DNA of 22,281 nt from an uncultured Collinsella sp. (GTDB taxonomy: Bacteria; Actinomycetota; Coriobacteriia; Coriobacteriales; Coriobacteriaceae), in the NCBI GenBank assembly GCA_900545165.1, contig UQYA01000026.1:1-22281 (forward strand). Direction: 5' to 3'. The notes below the pieces were generated by a model. That model was not told the DNA's origin. It was given only the letters and a program-made list of their open reading frames with translations, and did no database searches. Made by a program: the position numbers and the translations under genes. Positions 1-7,699 of this stretch are shown in pieces. The first letter of the stretch is position 1. Each line of letters starts with the position of its first letter.

Positions 1-34
1 ATCGTCGGCAGCGTCAGATGTGTATAAGAGACAG
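1..34 (+). other. Nextera read-1 transposase adapter (artefact)
   Basis: Bases 2-34 match the Illumina Nextera read-1 adapter: TCGTCGGCAGCGTC followed by the 19-bp mosaic end AGATGTGTATAAGAGACAG. Base 1 would be the last base of the i5 index. This is library sequence left in the assembly, so the biological insert starts at 35. Confidence 0.98.
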
Positions 35-275
35 GCGTGGCACCAGCAGGCGAAACCTCGAGGACTAGCAGCGACACGGCAAAACCGGCGTCGACCAGCG
101 CATGCTCGACGACCTCACCAAAACGCTCGGATGTGGCGTCGTTCCAAACGACCATCGCGCGCTTAGGCTTGCCCACAGCCGAGGCAAACATGCGCGACAA
201 CTCCTCGAACGCGCCCAATCCGACACGGACATCGACGCTGCGGTTTTGGAAATTGATCAGTTGACGGCGAATCAT
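35..275 (-). CDS. aroB: 3-dehydroquinate synthase, N-terminal fragment (cut by contig end)
   Basis: The ATG at 275-273 opens a frame that runs without a stop into the adapter, giving the first 80 residues or so (MIRRQLINFQNRSVDVRVG...). The start resembles the AroB N-terminus: short beta strands, a VGxGxxxEL-like segment, then a strand 'AMVVWNDAT' matching the NAD-binding 'vlvtne' strand. AroB converts DAHP to 3-dehydroquinate in the shikimate pathway using NAD+ and a divalent metal. The catalytic and metal-binding residues lie in the missing part, so the call rests on N-terminal resemblance and on position: the start overlaps the aroK stop by 4 bp (ATGA), and aroK-aroB is a common actinobacterial pair. 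The protein is probably intact in the genome. Confidence 0.75.
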
Positions 276-805
276 AGCAGCCCACGCTCCAAAAGCATCT
301 CGGCACAAAGGTAGGAAACGTCCTCGAAGGACTTGTTGCGAATATCAAGGGTAAGGTCGGCGGCCTGGCGATACAGCGGACGGCGATGCTCAAACAGGCG
401 CGCGGCATGCTCGGGAGAGCGAAAATCGGGGCGCGTGTCGGACCGACGAATCTGGCGAATCGAATCCTCGAAGTCGCCCTCGAGGTAAACGCACGTACCC
501 ATATCGTGCATCAGCTCAATATTCACCGGCGTTTCGACGATACCGCCCCCGCACGAAACCAACAGGCTGCGCTCGCTTTGGAGCGAACGGAGCGCCGAGG
601 TCTCGAGCTCGCGAAAACGATCCTCGCCCTCGGTCTCAAAAATCTCGGTTACCGACTTGCCGCAACGGCGCACGACCAGACGGTCGGTATCGATAAAACG
701 CCGCTTGAACATGGTGCCCACGTTGCGCGCAAGCGTCGACTTGCCCGCGCCCAAAAAGCCGATAAAGAAGATATGGTCGCAGCCGTGTTTGATGTGCTGG
801 GACAT
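272..805 (-). CDS. aroK: Shikimate kinase
   Basis: A 177-residue protein, normal length for AroK, which phosphorylates shikimate at the 3-hydroxyl with ATP in the cytoplasm. Visible motifs are the P-loop GFLGAGKST (16-24), the Mg/shikimate DTD (39-41), the shikimate-contacting Arg in GEDRFRELE (R65), the GGG loop (86-88), the lid-region arginines around RPDF (125-128) and the adenine-loop RRPLY (141-145). The ATG start at 805 lies 8 bp after the yqeG stop, with a GAGGAA-like ribosome site inside the end of yqeG. The stop overlaps the aroB start in an ATGA arrangement. It is the fifth gene of the alaS-ruvX-mltG-yqeG-aroK-aroB run. Confidence 0.95.
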   Translation of the reverse strand: MSQHIKHGCDHIFFIGFLGAGKSTLARNVGTMFKRRFIDTDRLVVRRCGKSVTEIFETEGEDRFRELETSALRSLQSERSLLVSCGGGIVETPVNIELMHDMGTCVYLEGDFEDSIRQIRRSDTRPDFRSPEHAARLFEHRRPLYRQAADLTLDIRNKSFEDVSYLCAEMLLERGLL

Positions 806-813
806 GACGAGAC

Positions 814-1311
814 CTATTCCTCGCAGGGAAGGTCGCGCAGGGCCCGGCGCTCAAAGATACGGAAGATCTGCGTATACCACAGGTCCTGCGTCGCCTGCGG
901 CTTTACCAGGATGGTATCGACGCCGGCGAAGTTGCCGCTCCACACGTCCGTGTAGAGCTGATCACCGATCAGCACGGCCTCGCCGGCTGTGGCGCCGAGG
1001 CGCTTAAGGCCCGCCTTGAGGGCAAACGGCGCCGGCTTCATGGCGTGGCTGATGGCCTCGAGTCCCAGCTCGCGCGCAGAGCTCATGACCTGGTCGCGAT
1101 GCCAGTTGTTGGACACCATGCACAGCTTAAAGCCTTTGGCGCGGGCGGCGTCGAGCCAAGCGGAAACCGCGGCGGGAACCTGCTCGGTGTCGCGCGGCAC
1201 CAGGGTGTTATCGCGATCGAGCAGAATGGCGCGTTTGCCGTCGGCCCACAGGGTATCAAGGTCGATGCGATCGACCGAGGCAACGTATCGTTTGGGGCTA
1301 AAAATCCTCAT
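814..1311 (-). CDS. yqeG: YqeG-family HAD IIIA phosphatase
   Basis: A 165-residue protein carrying all HAD motifs: motif I DRDNT (32-36, nucleophile D32 and acid/base D34), motif II VSNN (66-69), the motif III Lys in MKP (K92) and motif IV GDQLYTD (116-122). This fits the small YqeG family (COG2179), whose substrate is not firmly established. The frame stays open upstream to 1536, but that extension is an Arg/Ser/Pro-rich shadow of mltG. The real start is the ATG at 1311, one base after the mltG stop, and the residues from there (MRIFSPKRY) match the family N-terminus. In Bacillus yqeG sits beside yqeH and aroE. Here it lies directly before aroK. Confidence 0.9.
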   Translation of the reverse strand: MRIFSPKRYVASVDRIDLDTLWADGKRAILLDRDNTLVPRDTEQVPAAVSAWLDAARAKGFKLCMVSNNWHRDQVMSSARELGLEAISHAMKPAPFALKAGLKRLGATAGEAVLIGDQLYTDVWSGNFAGVDTILVKPQATQDLWYTQIFRIFERRALRDLPCEE

Positions 1312-1312
1312 G

Positions 1313-2746
1313 CTAATTCCAAGACTGTTGATGCTCTTCGTAGGTTTGCGAGAAGTACTCCTCGTCCTGCGTAATGTAGAAATACAGGTCATCAGAGTCG
1401 GTCGGCTCAAGGGTGGCCTTGAGCGCCTCGAGCGACGGAGAGCAGATGGGCGTGGGCGGCAGGCCCTCATGCTTATAGGTGTTATACGGACTATCGCTCT
1501 GCAGGTCGTCGGCGGTAACCTCGCCACCGGTGACATACATCATAGTCGCATCGCTATTGAGATAGCGCAGGCCATCGAGCTTGCCGGCAAGGCGGTTGTA
1601 GAAGACCGAGGCCACGTGCGCACGTTGATCGGCGTTGAGGCCCTCGCGCTCAACGATAGAGGCCAAGTTGACGATGTCGTAATCGGACATCTCCACGCCG
1701 TAGCGCTCCTTGATGTTGGCTTCGCAGCTCGCAAAGTCAAGCGACTTGTACTCGGTCTTAAACTGATCGAGCATAGCGCGAATCACGTCATCGGCCGTCG
1801 GCGAATCGCCCAGCGAATAGGTCTTCGGGAACAAGAAACCCTCGAGCGAGTCGTTGGCGGCGCCCTTAAGGAAGCTATAGTCGTCAACGTAGTTGGAGGC
1901 CTTGGCCTGGTTGAGGAAGTCTTCCTTAGAGATGCTGTCGTAGGCCTGGGCCACACGGTCGGCGACTTGATCGACCGTTAGGCCCTCAGGGATAGTCAGC
2001 GCATTGGAGCCCGCGTTGGGGCCTTCCATGAGCTGCTGAACAACCTTGGTCGCATCCATGAGTGTGGTGAACGAATAATCACCAGGCTTGAGCGACATAT
2101 CGGCGTTGAGCTTTTTCACCGCCGCATAATAATCCTTGGGATTTTCGACGATATGATTCTCGGAGAGAATCGAAGCGATGCTGTCACCCGAGGCACCATC
2201 GGGAATCGTGATAGTAACCTGCTGGCCTGCAACGACTTTCGCACCCTCACCGCCAAAGAAGCCCTTGGCGGCTGGCACGACAAAGAAAACGATCGCGACA
2301 AGCGCAAGCACGGCAACAACGCCACCGATAATCATAGGCACCGGGGAGCTTTTCTTTTGAGCACCGCGACGAGCATGCGTGTTGTAGCTCGAGCGGGTCG
2401 CCGGAGCAACGCCATGCGAACCACGAGCGTGATGCGAATGCGATTGGGGGGCCTGCGTTCGCTGGGTAGGTGCCTGCTGCTTAAAGCGGGTGCCGCCTGC
2501 AGGCTGGGCCGTACGAGCAGTGGGCTGCTGAGCCGCGTGAGAAGCCGAATGCTGAACCGAACGAGCAGAAGGCTGCTGACCCGTCCGTTGAACAGGTTGG
2601 GCCGAACGAGAGAAGGACTGCGCCGGGTGCGCGGCAGGCTGAGCTGCGCGCTGCGTCGGCTGTGCCGGACGCTGGCCAGGCTGGGCAGGGCGCGACGGCG
2701 GCTGCTGTGTACGATTCGGCTGGCGCGGATCGGAAGCACTAGGCAT
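1313..2746 (-). CDS. mltG: Endolytic murein transglycosylase MltG (YceG-like) with long cytoplasmic tail
   Basis: A 477-residue membrane enzyme that cleaves nascent glycan strands and so terminates peptidoglycan chains. Residues 1-135 are a low-complexity Gln/Pro/Ala/Ser/Arg region with repeated AQP and QR units. One transmembrane helix follows (about 137-157), then the extracellular YceG fold. The catalytic Glu is in LASIVEREG (E366), followed by VASVFYNRL (378-386), LNSDATMMYV (396-405), SPYNTY (419-424) and GLPPTPICSPS (428-438). The start is the ATG at 2746, preceded by a strong GAGGAGG site with 6-nt spacing; an upstream alternative at 2803 would lie deep inside ruvX. The start overlaps the end of ruvX by 8 bp. 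Gram-positive MltG proteins often have disordered cytoplasmic heads, so the head is unusual in composition, not in principle. Confidence 0.95.
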   Translation of the reverse strand: MPSASDPRQPNRTQQPPSRPAQPGQRPAQPTQRAAQPAAHPAQSFSRSAQPVQRTGQQPSARSVQHSASHAAQQPTARTAQPAGGTRFKQQAPTQRTQAPQSHSHHARGSHGVAPATRSSYNTHARRGAQKKSSPVPMIIGGVVAVLALVAIVFFVVPAAKGFFGGEGAKVVAGQQVTITIPDGASGDSIASILSENHIVENPKDYYAAVKKLNADMSLKPGDYSFTTLMDATKVVQQLMEGPNAGSNALTIPEGLTVDQVADRVAQAYDSISKEDFLNQAKASNYVDDYSFLKGAANDSLEGFLFPKTYSLGDSPTADDVIRAMLDQFKTEYKSLDFASCEANIKERYGVEMSDYDIVNLASIVEREGLNADQRAHVASVFYNRLAGKLDGLRYLNSDATMMYVTGGEVTADDLQSDSPYNTYKHEGLPPTPICSPSLEALKATLEPTDSDDLYFYITQDEEYFSQTYEEHQQSWN

Positions 2747-3167
2747 GCGAAACCTCCTCGTTTTTACGATCGAGCCACGTCTGCAAAAACAGGCTGGCGG
2801 CAATCATGTCGATCTTGCCCCTCATCTGCTTTTCGTTAAGCCCCTGCTCTCGCAGGATACGCTTGGCCTCTTGCGAGGACAGACGCTCGTCCTCAAACTC
2901 CAACGGAAGATCGAGCTCGTCGGCAATCTTTTGCGCCACAGCGGCAACGCGCTCGGCCTGAGGGCCGGGCTCACCGGCCATGGTCAGGGGACGTCCGCTC
3001 ACCAGGATGTCGGGCTCATAGTCCTCAACCAGGTAGCGGAACGTCTTGGCCATACCGGTGACCTCGGCAGCCGGAAGCACCTTGACAGGCATCGCCATCT
3101 TGCCATCACGGCTCGAGACGGCGATGCCAATCCTGGTCTCCCCTATGTCCAGCGCGAGCGCAACCAC
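2739..3167 (-). CDS. ruvX: RuvX/YqgF family Holliday-junction resolvase-like nuclease
   Basis: A 142-residue protein, the usual size for RuvX/YqgF, an RNase H-like fold linked to Holliday-junction processing and, in E. coli, to 16S rRNA 5'-end maturation. Visible motifs are the first acidic strand ALDIGETRIGIAV (catalytic D7), the SGRPLTMAGE loop (57-66), FEDERLSS (91-98) and the C-terminal KIDMIAASLFLQ (118-129, D120). The start codon is GTG at 3167, 17 bp after the alaS stop, with only a weak purine-rich ribosome site. The end overlaps mltG. The alaS-ruvX-mltG order is conserved across many Gram-positives. Confidence 0.93.
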   Translation of the reverse strand: MVALALDIGETRIGIAVSSRDGKMAMPVKVLPAAEVTGMAKTFRYLVEDYEPDILVSGRPLTMAGEPGPQAERVAAVAQKIADELDLPLEFEDERLSSQEAKRILREQGLNEKQMRGKIDMIAASLFLQTWLDRKNEEVSHA

Positions 3168-3184
3168 AGCGACTTCTTAGATTC

Positions 3185-5842
3185 TTAGGCGCCGAGCGCG
3201 GTCTTAGCGGCCGCGAGGGCATCGGCGATGCCGGCAGCGTTCTTGCCACCGGCCTGGGCCATGTTGGGACGACCGCCACCGCGACCGTCGACCAGACCCG
3301 CGATCTGCTTGATCACGTTACCGGCGTGGAAACCGGCCTTGACGGCGTCATCGGAGCCGGCAGCGAGCAAGGCCGGAGTGCCCTTCTCAGTCACGCTGGC
3401 GACGACACAAGCGACAGGGCCGGCGACCTTCTGGTGCACGGTATCCCATACGTTGCGCAGGTCGGCAGCCTCAAGGCCCTGGAGCTCAGCGACAACGAGC
3501 TTATAGCCGTCGAGCTCGACGGCGCCCTCGATGGCGCTGGAGATGGCGTCGGAGGAGCCACCGGTCAGAGCCTTCTTGAGCTTATTGGACGTCTCGCGCA
3601 GCTCGGCCTGTAGGTTCTCCACGCGAGCGGGAACCTCATCCACGCGGCACTTGAGCGCAGTAGCAGCGGCGTCAACGAGTGCCAGGCGGTCGGCCATATA
3701 GTCGAGAGCACCCTTAGAGGTCACGGCCTCGATACGACGGACATTCGAGCCCGTAGAGGACTCGGAAATGATCTTGAACAGGCCAATCTCAGCAGTGTTG
3801 GCAGCGTGCGTGCCACCGCAGAGCTCGCGGGAGAACGGCTGGTCCTCGGCGCCCACGGAGACGACGCGGACGACATCGCCGTACTTCTCGCCAAACAGAG
3901 CGACAGCGCCGGCGGCCTTAGCCTCGTCGATGCCCATGACACGGGTCACGACCGGCTTGGAAGCGAAGATCTGCTGGTTGACCAGGTCCTCGACAGCCTT
4001 GAGCTGCTCGGAGGACAGGGCCTCGAAGTGCGTGAAGTCAAAGCGCAGGTGCTCTGGCGTCACCAGCGAGCCGGCCTGAGAGACGTGCTCGCCCAGGACC
4101 TGCTTAAGGGCGGCGTCGAGCAGGTGCGTGGCGGTGTGGTTGCGGCGCAGGAAACCACGGCGCTCGGCGTCGAGCGCGGCGGTAACAGCGGCACCGACAG
4201 TCAGCGTGCCATCGGCAACGTGCGCGACGTGGGCATACAGGCCGTTGTGGTTCTTGGTGTCGGCAACGGTCAGAACAAAGCCCTCGGCGGAAAGCTTGCC
4301 GGCATCGCCCTGCTGACCACCCATCTCGGCATAGAACGGGGTGCGGTCGAGCACAACCTCGACGTCCTCGCCGGCGGCAGCGGACTCGACGGACTCGCCG
4401 TTGCGCACGATGGCGACAACCTTGGCGCCCTCGATCACATCGTTGTCATAGCCGTCGAACTCGGTCGCAGCGACCTTGTCGGAAAGCTCAACCCACACGT
4501 CGTTGAAGCTGCCCCAGGCGTCGCCCTTGGCATTGGCGCGGGCGCGGGCCTTCTGGTCCTCCATGCAGGAGGTGAAGCCGTCCATGTCGACGTCGTGGCC
4601 AGCGGTGCCGGCGATCTCGACGGTTAGGTCGATGGGGAAACCAAAGGTGTCGTGCAGCTTAAAGGCAACATCGCCCGGAAGCACAGCGCCCTCGGCAAGC
4701 GCTGCCAGTGCCTCATCCAGGTAGACGCGACCGTTGTCGAGCGTCGTGGAGAAGCGCTCCTCCTCGGAGGCAACGATACCCTTGACGAGCGCGACGTTCT
4801 TGAGCAGATCGGGATAGGCCTCGCCCATCTGAGCGTTAACCTCGTCGATGAACTTGGTCAGGAAGGCGCCCTCGATGCCCAGCAGGCGACCGTGGAACAC
4901 GGCACGACGGAGCAGGCGGCGAAGGACGTACTCGCGACCCTCGTTACCGGGGAGGATGCCATCCGAAATCATAAAGTCGACGGCACGGGAGTGGTCGGCG
5001 ATGATACGCAGGGAGCGGCTGGCGCCGGAGTAATCGTCGGCGTCATAGGTCTTGCCGCTAATCTTCTCGCCCAGCTTGATGAGGTGCTGCATCAGATCGC
5101 CGTCGTAGTTGGCGGTCTTGTGCTGCATGATGGCAGCCATGCGCTCCAGGCCCATGCCCGTATCGAGGTTGCGGTGCGGCAGCTCCGGCATGGAGCCGTC
5201 CTCCTGGCGGTCGTACTGGGTAAAGACGAGGTTCCAGAACTCCAGGAAGCGGTCGCAGTCGCAGCCAGGCTTGCAGTCGGGGCTGCCGCAGCCGACCTCC
5301 TCGCCCATGTCAAAGTAAATCTCGGAGCACGGACCGCAGGGACCGGTGGGGCCAGCGGCCCAGAAGTTGTCGTCCTCGCCCAGGCGGGAGATGTGGTCCT
5401 CAGCAACGCCCAGAGAACGCCACACGTCGTGGGTCTCGTCGTCCTCGGTAAAGACGGTAAAGTACAGGCGGTCGAGCGGCAGCTTGAACTCCTCGGTGAT
5501 GAGCTCAAAGGCCCAGGCGCAAGCCTGCTCCTTGGAGACGCCGCCAAAAGAGAAGTCGCCGAGCATCTCGAAGAAGGACAGGTGACGGCCGTCCTCGCCG
5601 ATGCAATCGATGTCGTTGGTGCGGACGCACTTCTGGCAGGAAATCGCGCCGATCTCCTTCATGGTCTTCTTGCCCTGGTAGTACTCCTTAAACTGGTTCA
5701 TGCCGGCGTTGGCAAGCAGCAGCGAAGGATCGTCGGGAACAAGAGACGAAGAAGGATAGAGCTTAAGACCGCGCTCCTCAAAGAAGTTGAGGAACTTGGA
5801 GCGGATCTCGGCCGTAGTCATTGACGGGTAGTCAGCACTCAT
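3185..5842 (-). CDS. alaS: Alanyl-tRNA synthetase
   Basis: An 885-residue class II synthetase of full length. The N-terminal catalytic domain begins TTAEIRSKFLNFFEERG and includes QKCVRTNDID (70-79) and GDFSFGG (95-101). The editing domain carries the zinc/catalytic HTATH (569-573) and CGGTH (675-679). The C-terminal DHHA1 domain has the Gly-rich DGRGGGRP (852-859). It charges tRNA-Ala and clears mischarged Ser/Gly-tRNA-Ala. The ATG at 5842 was chosen because GAGGAG precedes it and the family N-terminus follows; the frame extends 30 codons further to 5932 without family resemblance. It heads the left-hand operon, with a candidate promoter at 5889-5916 and a leader of only about 40 nt, so no T-box or long attenuator fits. 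Confidence 0.98.
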   Translation of the reverse strand: MSADYPSMTTAEIRSKFLNFFEERGLKLYPSSSLVPDDPSLLLANAGMNQFKEYYQGKKTMKEIGAISCQKCVRTNDIDCIGEDGRHLSFFEMLGDFSFGGVSKEQACAWAFELITEEFKLPLDRLYFTVFTEDDETHDVWRSLGVAEDHISRLGEDDNFWAAGPTGPCGPCSEIYFDMGEEVGCGSPDCKPGCDCDRFLEFWNLVFTQYDRQEDGSMPELPHRNLDTGMGLERMAAIMQHKTANYDGDLMQHLIKLGEKISGKTYDADDYSGASRSLRIIADHSRAVDFMISDGILPGNEGREYVLRRLLRRAVFHGRLLGIEGAFLTKFIDEVNAQMGEAYPDLLKNVALVKGIVASEEERFSTTLDNGRVYLDEALAALAEGAVLPGDVAFKLHDTFGFPIDLTVEIAGTAGHDVDMDGFTSCMEDQKARARANAKGDAWGSFNDVWVELSDKVAATEFDGYDNDVIEGAKVVAIVRNGESVESAAAGEDVEVVLDRTPFYAEMGGQQGDAGKLSAEGFVLTVADTKNHNGLYAHVAHVADGTLTVGAAVTAALDAERRGFLRRNHTATHLLDAALKQVLGEHVSQAGSLVTPEHLRFDFTHFEALSSEQLKAVEDLVNQQIFASKPVVTRVMGIDEAKAAGAVALFGEKYGDVVRVVSVGAEDQPFSRELCGGTHAANTAEIGLFKIISESSTGSNVRRIEAVTSKGALDYMADRLALVDAAATALKCRVDEVPARVENLQAELRETSNKLKKALTGGSSDAISSAIEGAVELDGYKLVVAELQGLEAADLRNVWDTVHQKVAGPVACVVASVTEKGTPALLAAGSDDAVKAGFHAGNVIKQIAGLVDGRGGGRPNMAQAGGKNAAGIADALAAAKTALGA

Positions 5843-5888
5843 AGAGGGAATCTCCTCGGTTTCACATCGAAACAGTTCAAACGTAACG

Positions 5889-5916
5889 ATATTACCATCC
5901 CACCGCGCAAGTGCAA
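5889..5916 (-). promoter_or_regulatory. Candidate housekeeping promoter for alaS operon
   Basis: Read on the minus strand: -35 TTGCAC (5916-5911), 16-nt spacer, -10 TAATAT (5894-5889). Transcription would start near 5882, leaving a leader of about 40 nt before the alaS ATG. The fit to a SigA-type promoter is good. The -35 overlaps the T-tract of the upstream candidate terminator. Confidence 0.5.
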
Positions 5917-5944
5917 AAAAGAGGGCCGGCAAACAGCGACCCTC
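5915..5944 (-). terminator. Candidate Rho-independent terminator upstream of alaS
   Basis: On the minus strand GAGGG (5944-5940) can pair with CCCTC (5925-5921), with a further possible GC pair inside, and is followed directly by TTTTTT (5920-5915). It would stop readthrough from the AI-2E permease gene before alaS. The stem is short, so confidence is moderate. Confidence 0.45.
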
Positions 5945-5981
5945 CAGCGAAAGTGCATGTTATTTAGGACAGCCAAAGTCT

Positions 5982-6008
5982 TTGAAAAACTAATGACTGC
6001 TGTAGAAT
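5982..6008 (+). promoter_or_regulatory. Candidate promoter for small membrane protein
   Basis: Plus-strand TTGAAA (5982-5987), a short 15-nt spacer and TAGAAT (6003-6008) lie about 33 bp before the start of the small ORF at 6041, in a locally AT-rich stretch. The spacing is shorter than ideal. Confidence 0.3.
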
Positions 6009-6040
6009 TACATATAAGAGCTACTCGAAAGGAGCGATCG

Positions 6041-6280
6041 ATGAAAAGCAAACGATTTGTCCTGAATGCACTTCTGGTAGTAGCACTTTTAGCGCTCTTG
6101 GCCTTCTCCTGCTGGTACGCAAACCAACCAGCATTTGGCTACGTATTGTATGCAGCAATGTCCGGCGATAATGCATATTACGCTCTACGCGCAATTGACG
6201 TTCTCTTTTTCTATGTAGCCGGCCCCTTATCAATCGCTTTGCTCGCATTTCTTGTCATTTACAACTTCAAGAAGCGTTAA
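6041..6280 (+). CDS. Small two-TM membrane protein, unknown function
   Basis: A 79-residue protein with a strong ribosome site (AAAGGAG, 6 nt before the ATG at 6041). The frame is open upstream to 5957, but this start is much better supported. The N-terminus is basic (MKSKR), followed by a hydrophobic helix about 7-26, a short soluble loop rich in Tyr/Ala/Asp, and a second helix about 53-75, ending in FKKR. This pattern predicts both termini inside. By hand count the gene is about 45% GC, clearly lower than its neighbours, and it uses more A/T-ending codons. It is the only plus-strand gene in the left 19 kb and converges on the AI-2E gene, with 6 bp between the two stop codons. I do not recognise the family. 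Recent acquisition or a lineage-specific small protein are both possible. Confidence 0.7.
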   Translation: MKSKRFVLNALLVVALLALLAFSCWYANQPAFGYVLYAAMSGDNAYYALRAIDVLFFYVAGPLSIALLAFLVIYNFKKR

Positions 6281-6286
6281 TAGGAC

Positions 6287-7699
6287 CTAATTAGAATCCG
6301 AATCGTCCATGGAGCCGTCGATGCCGGTTTTGGTATCGTCGTCCGAGTTGGAGTCATCGTCCTTGGCAAAGGGGTTCTTGAAGAAGCCCGTGGCATCGGG
6401 CTGCAGACCAGAGAGCTTAATCCAGGGATTATCGAGCTCGGGCTTGGGCATGGCCTTGGCCTCGGACGCAGTCTCGTTGCCGATGAGCTCAGACTCGTAG
6501 ATGAAGGTGTCGTCGCCGAGCGCGTCGTAGGCGGCGACCGGGTTGCCATCGGCATCGCGGTACGGCGTGCCCTTAAACACGGCGCCGTCATAGGCCACAA
6601 GCTGGCGGCCGGTCTCATTCTCGAAGTAGTACACGAAGATACCCTTGAGGGCCGCACACAGCGGGATGGCAATAATCATGCCGATGGGCCCCATGAGTGC
6701 CGAGCCAATAACGAGCGCCGTGAGGCTCATGATGGGATGCACCTGCACCGAGCCCTGCATGACCTTGGGCGAAATGACGTTATCGGTGACGTTTTGCGCG
6801 ACCATAGTCACGATGAGCGTCCATAACGCCAACATAGGGCTGAACATGAAACCGAGCACTGTGGCGATTGCTGCGCTCACCCAAGGACCGACGACCGGAA
6901 CCAAATGCATGATGCCGGTAAAGATAGCCATGAGCGCCGCATACGGATGGCCGATGATCATAAAACCGATAAAGGCGAGGAAACCACCGCAGATGGACGT
7001 CACGACCATACCGCGCATGTAGCCGCCGACAGAGCGAGAAAGAATGGCGACCATAAAGCGGTACGAGGTCTCCTTCTCCTGACCGATGATGGTGCAAATC
7101 TCGTGGTGCATGCGAGGGTAGTCGCAGGCCATCCAGTAGGCAAGCACCAGACCAAGGAAGATCACGAACAACTGCGAAGCCGTATTGGTGATGAGCGGGA
7201 ACACACCGCGGCCAAGCTCGGCAGCGATCTGAGACACATACTTCGATGCCACGGCAACCAGCGACGAAAGATTATCGTCCAAATACTCCTTGAGCGGCGT
7301 GTTGTTGAGCGTCTTGGCATGCGAGATCATCTCGTTGAGATCGCCACCCGCAACACGAAGCTGCTCGGGCAGGCGGCTCAGGACTTCCATGATCTGACCA
7401 AAGAGAATCGGCGACAAGATGCAAACGACACCGACGAGCACGGCAACAACAACAATTAGCGCAATAAGCGAACCGATGCCGCGATTCACGCCATGGTGCT
7501 CGAGCCAGTTGGTGATCGGGGACATCACAAAAGCAATGATGGAGCCAACGGCAAGAAACTCAATAACCGGTGCCAGGATGCCCATAAGGTTAAAGATGAC
7601 AGCAGCAATAACAATGCAGCCGACAACAGCCCAAATGCGCAGCGTCAGAACGCGGGTGTCGCGCAGCACGCGATCGGTTTGTTGGGGGTGCTCACTCAT
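6287..7699 (-). CDS. AI-2E family transporter (PerM/TqsA/YrrI type) with acidic tail
   Basis: A 470-residue polytopic membrane protein. It has the family layout: N-terminal helices (about 23-60 and 75-100), a soluble segment (100-165), then five or so helices with the signature HPYAALMAIFTGIMHLVPVVGP (251-272), VTDNVISPKVM (304-314) and PIGMIIAIPLCAAL (338-351). Members are proposed exporters of small molecules, including AI-2 (TqsA) and Na+/H+ antiport substrates, so no substrate is assigned. The last 110 residues or so form a cytoplasmic tail that ends strongly acidic (poly-Asp/Ser from about 447). The ATG overlaps the sigma-factor stop (ATGA), so it is probably translated with the sigma module. 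In Bacillus a homologue (yrrI) lies near alaS, so the position may be old. Confidence 0.88.
   Translation of the reverse strand: MSEHPQQTDRVLRDTRVLTLRIWAVVGCIVIAAVIFNLMGILAPVIEFLAVGSIIAFVMSPITNWLEHHGVNRGIGSLIALIVVVAVLVGVVCILSPILFGQIMEVLSRLPEQLRVAGGDLNEMISHAKTLNNTPLKEYLDDNLSSLVAVASKYVSQIAAELGRGVFPLITNTASQLFVIFLGLVLAYWMACDYPRMHHEICTIIGQEKETSYRFMVAILSRSVGGYMRGMVVTSICGGFLAFIGFMIIGHPYAALMAIFTGIMHLVPVVGPWVSAAIATVLGFMFSPMLALWTLIVTMVAQNVTDNVISPKVMQGSVQVHPIMSLTALVIGSALMGPIGMIIAIPLCAALKGIFVYYFENETGRQLVAYDGAVFKGTPYRDADGNPVAAYDALGDDTFIYESELIGNETASEAKAMPKPELDNPWIKLSGLQPDATGFFKNPFAKDDDSNSDDDTKTGIDGSMDDSDSN

Noticed and set aside
1312..1536. N-terminal extension of the YqeG frame
   Set aside because: The extension is Arg/Ser/Pro-rich, lies wholly inside mltG, and the family N-terminus starts at 1311.
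4652..5824. A 390-codon plus-strand frame within alaS
   Set aside because: Same mirror-frame effect; the composition is rich in Val/Leu/Gly/Ala/Asp/Glu with no domain, and AlaS on the other strand is certain.
5843..5940. A T-box or other attenuator in front of alaS
   Set aside because: The likely leader is only about 40 nt and contains no T-box motif or specifier-like stem.
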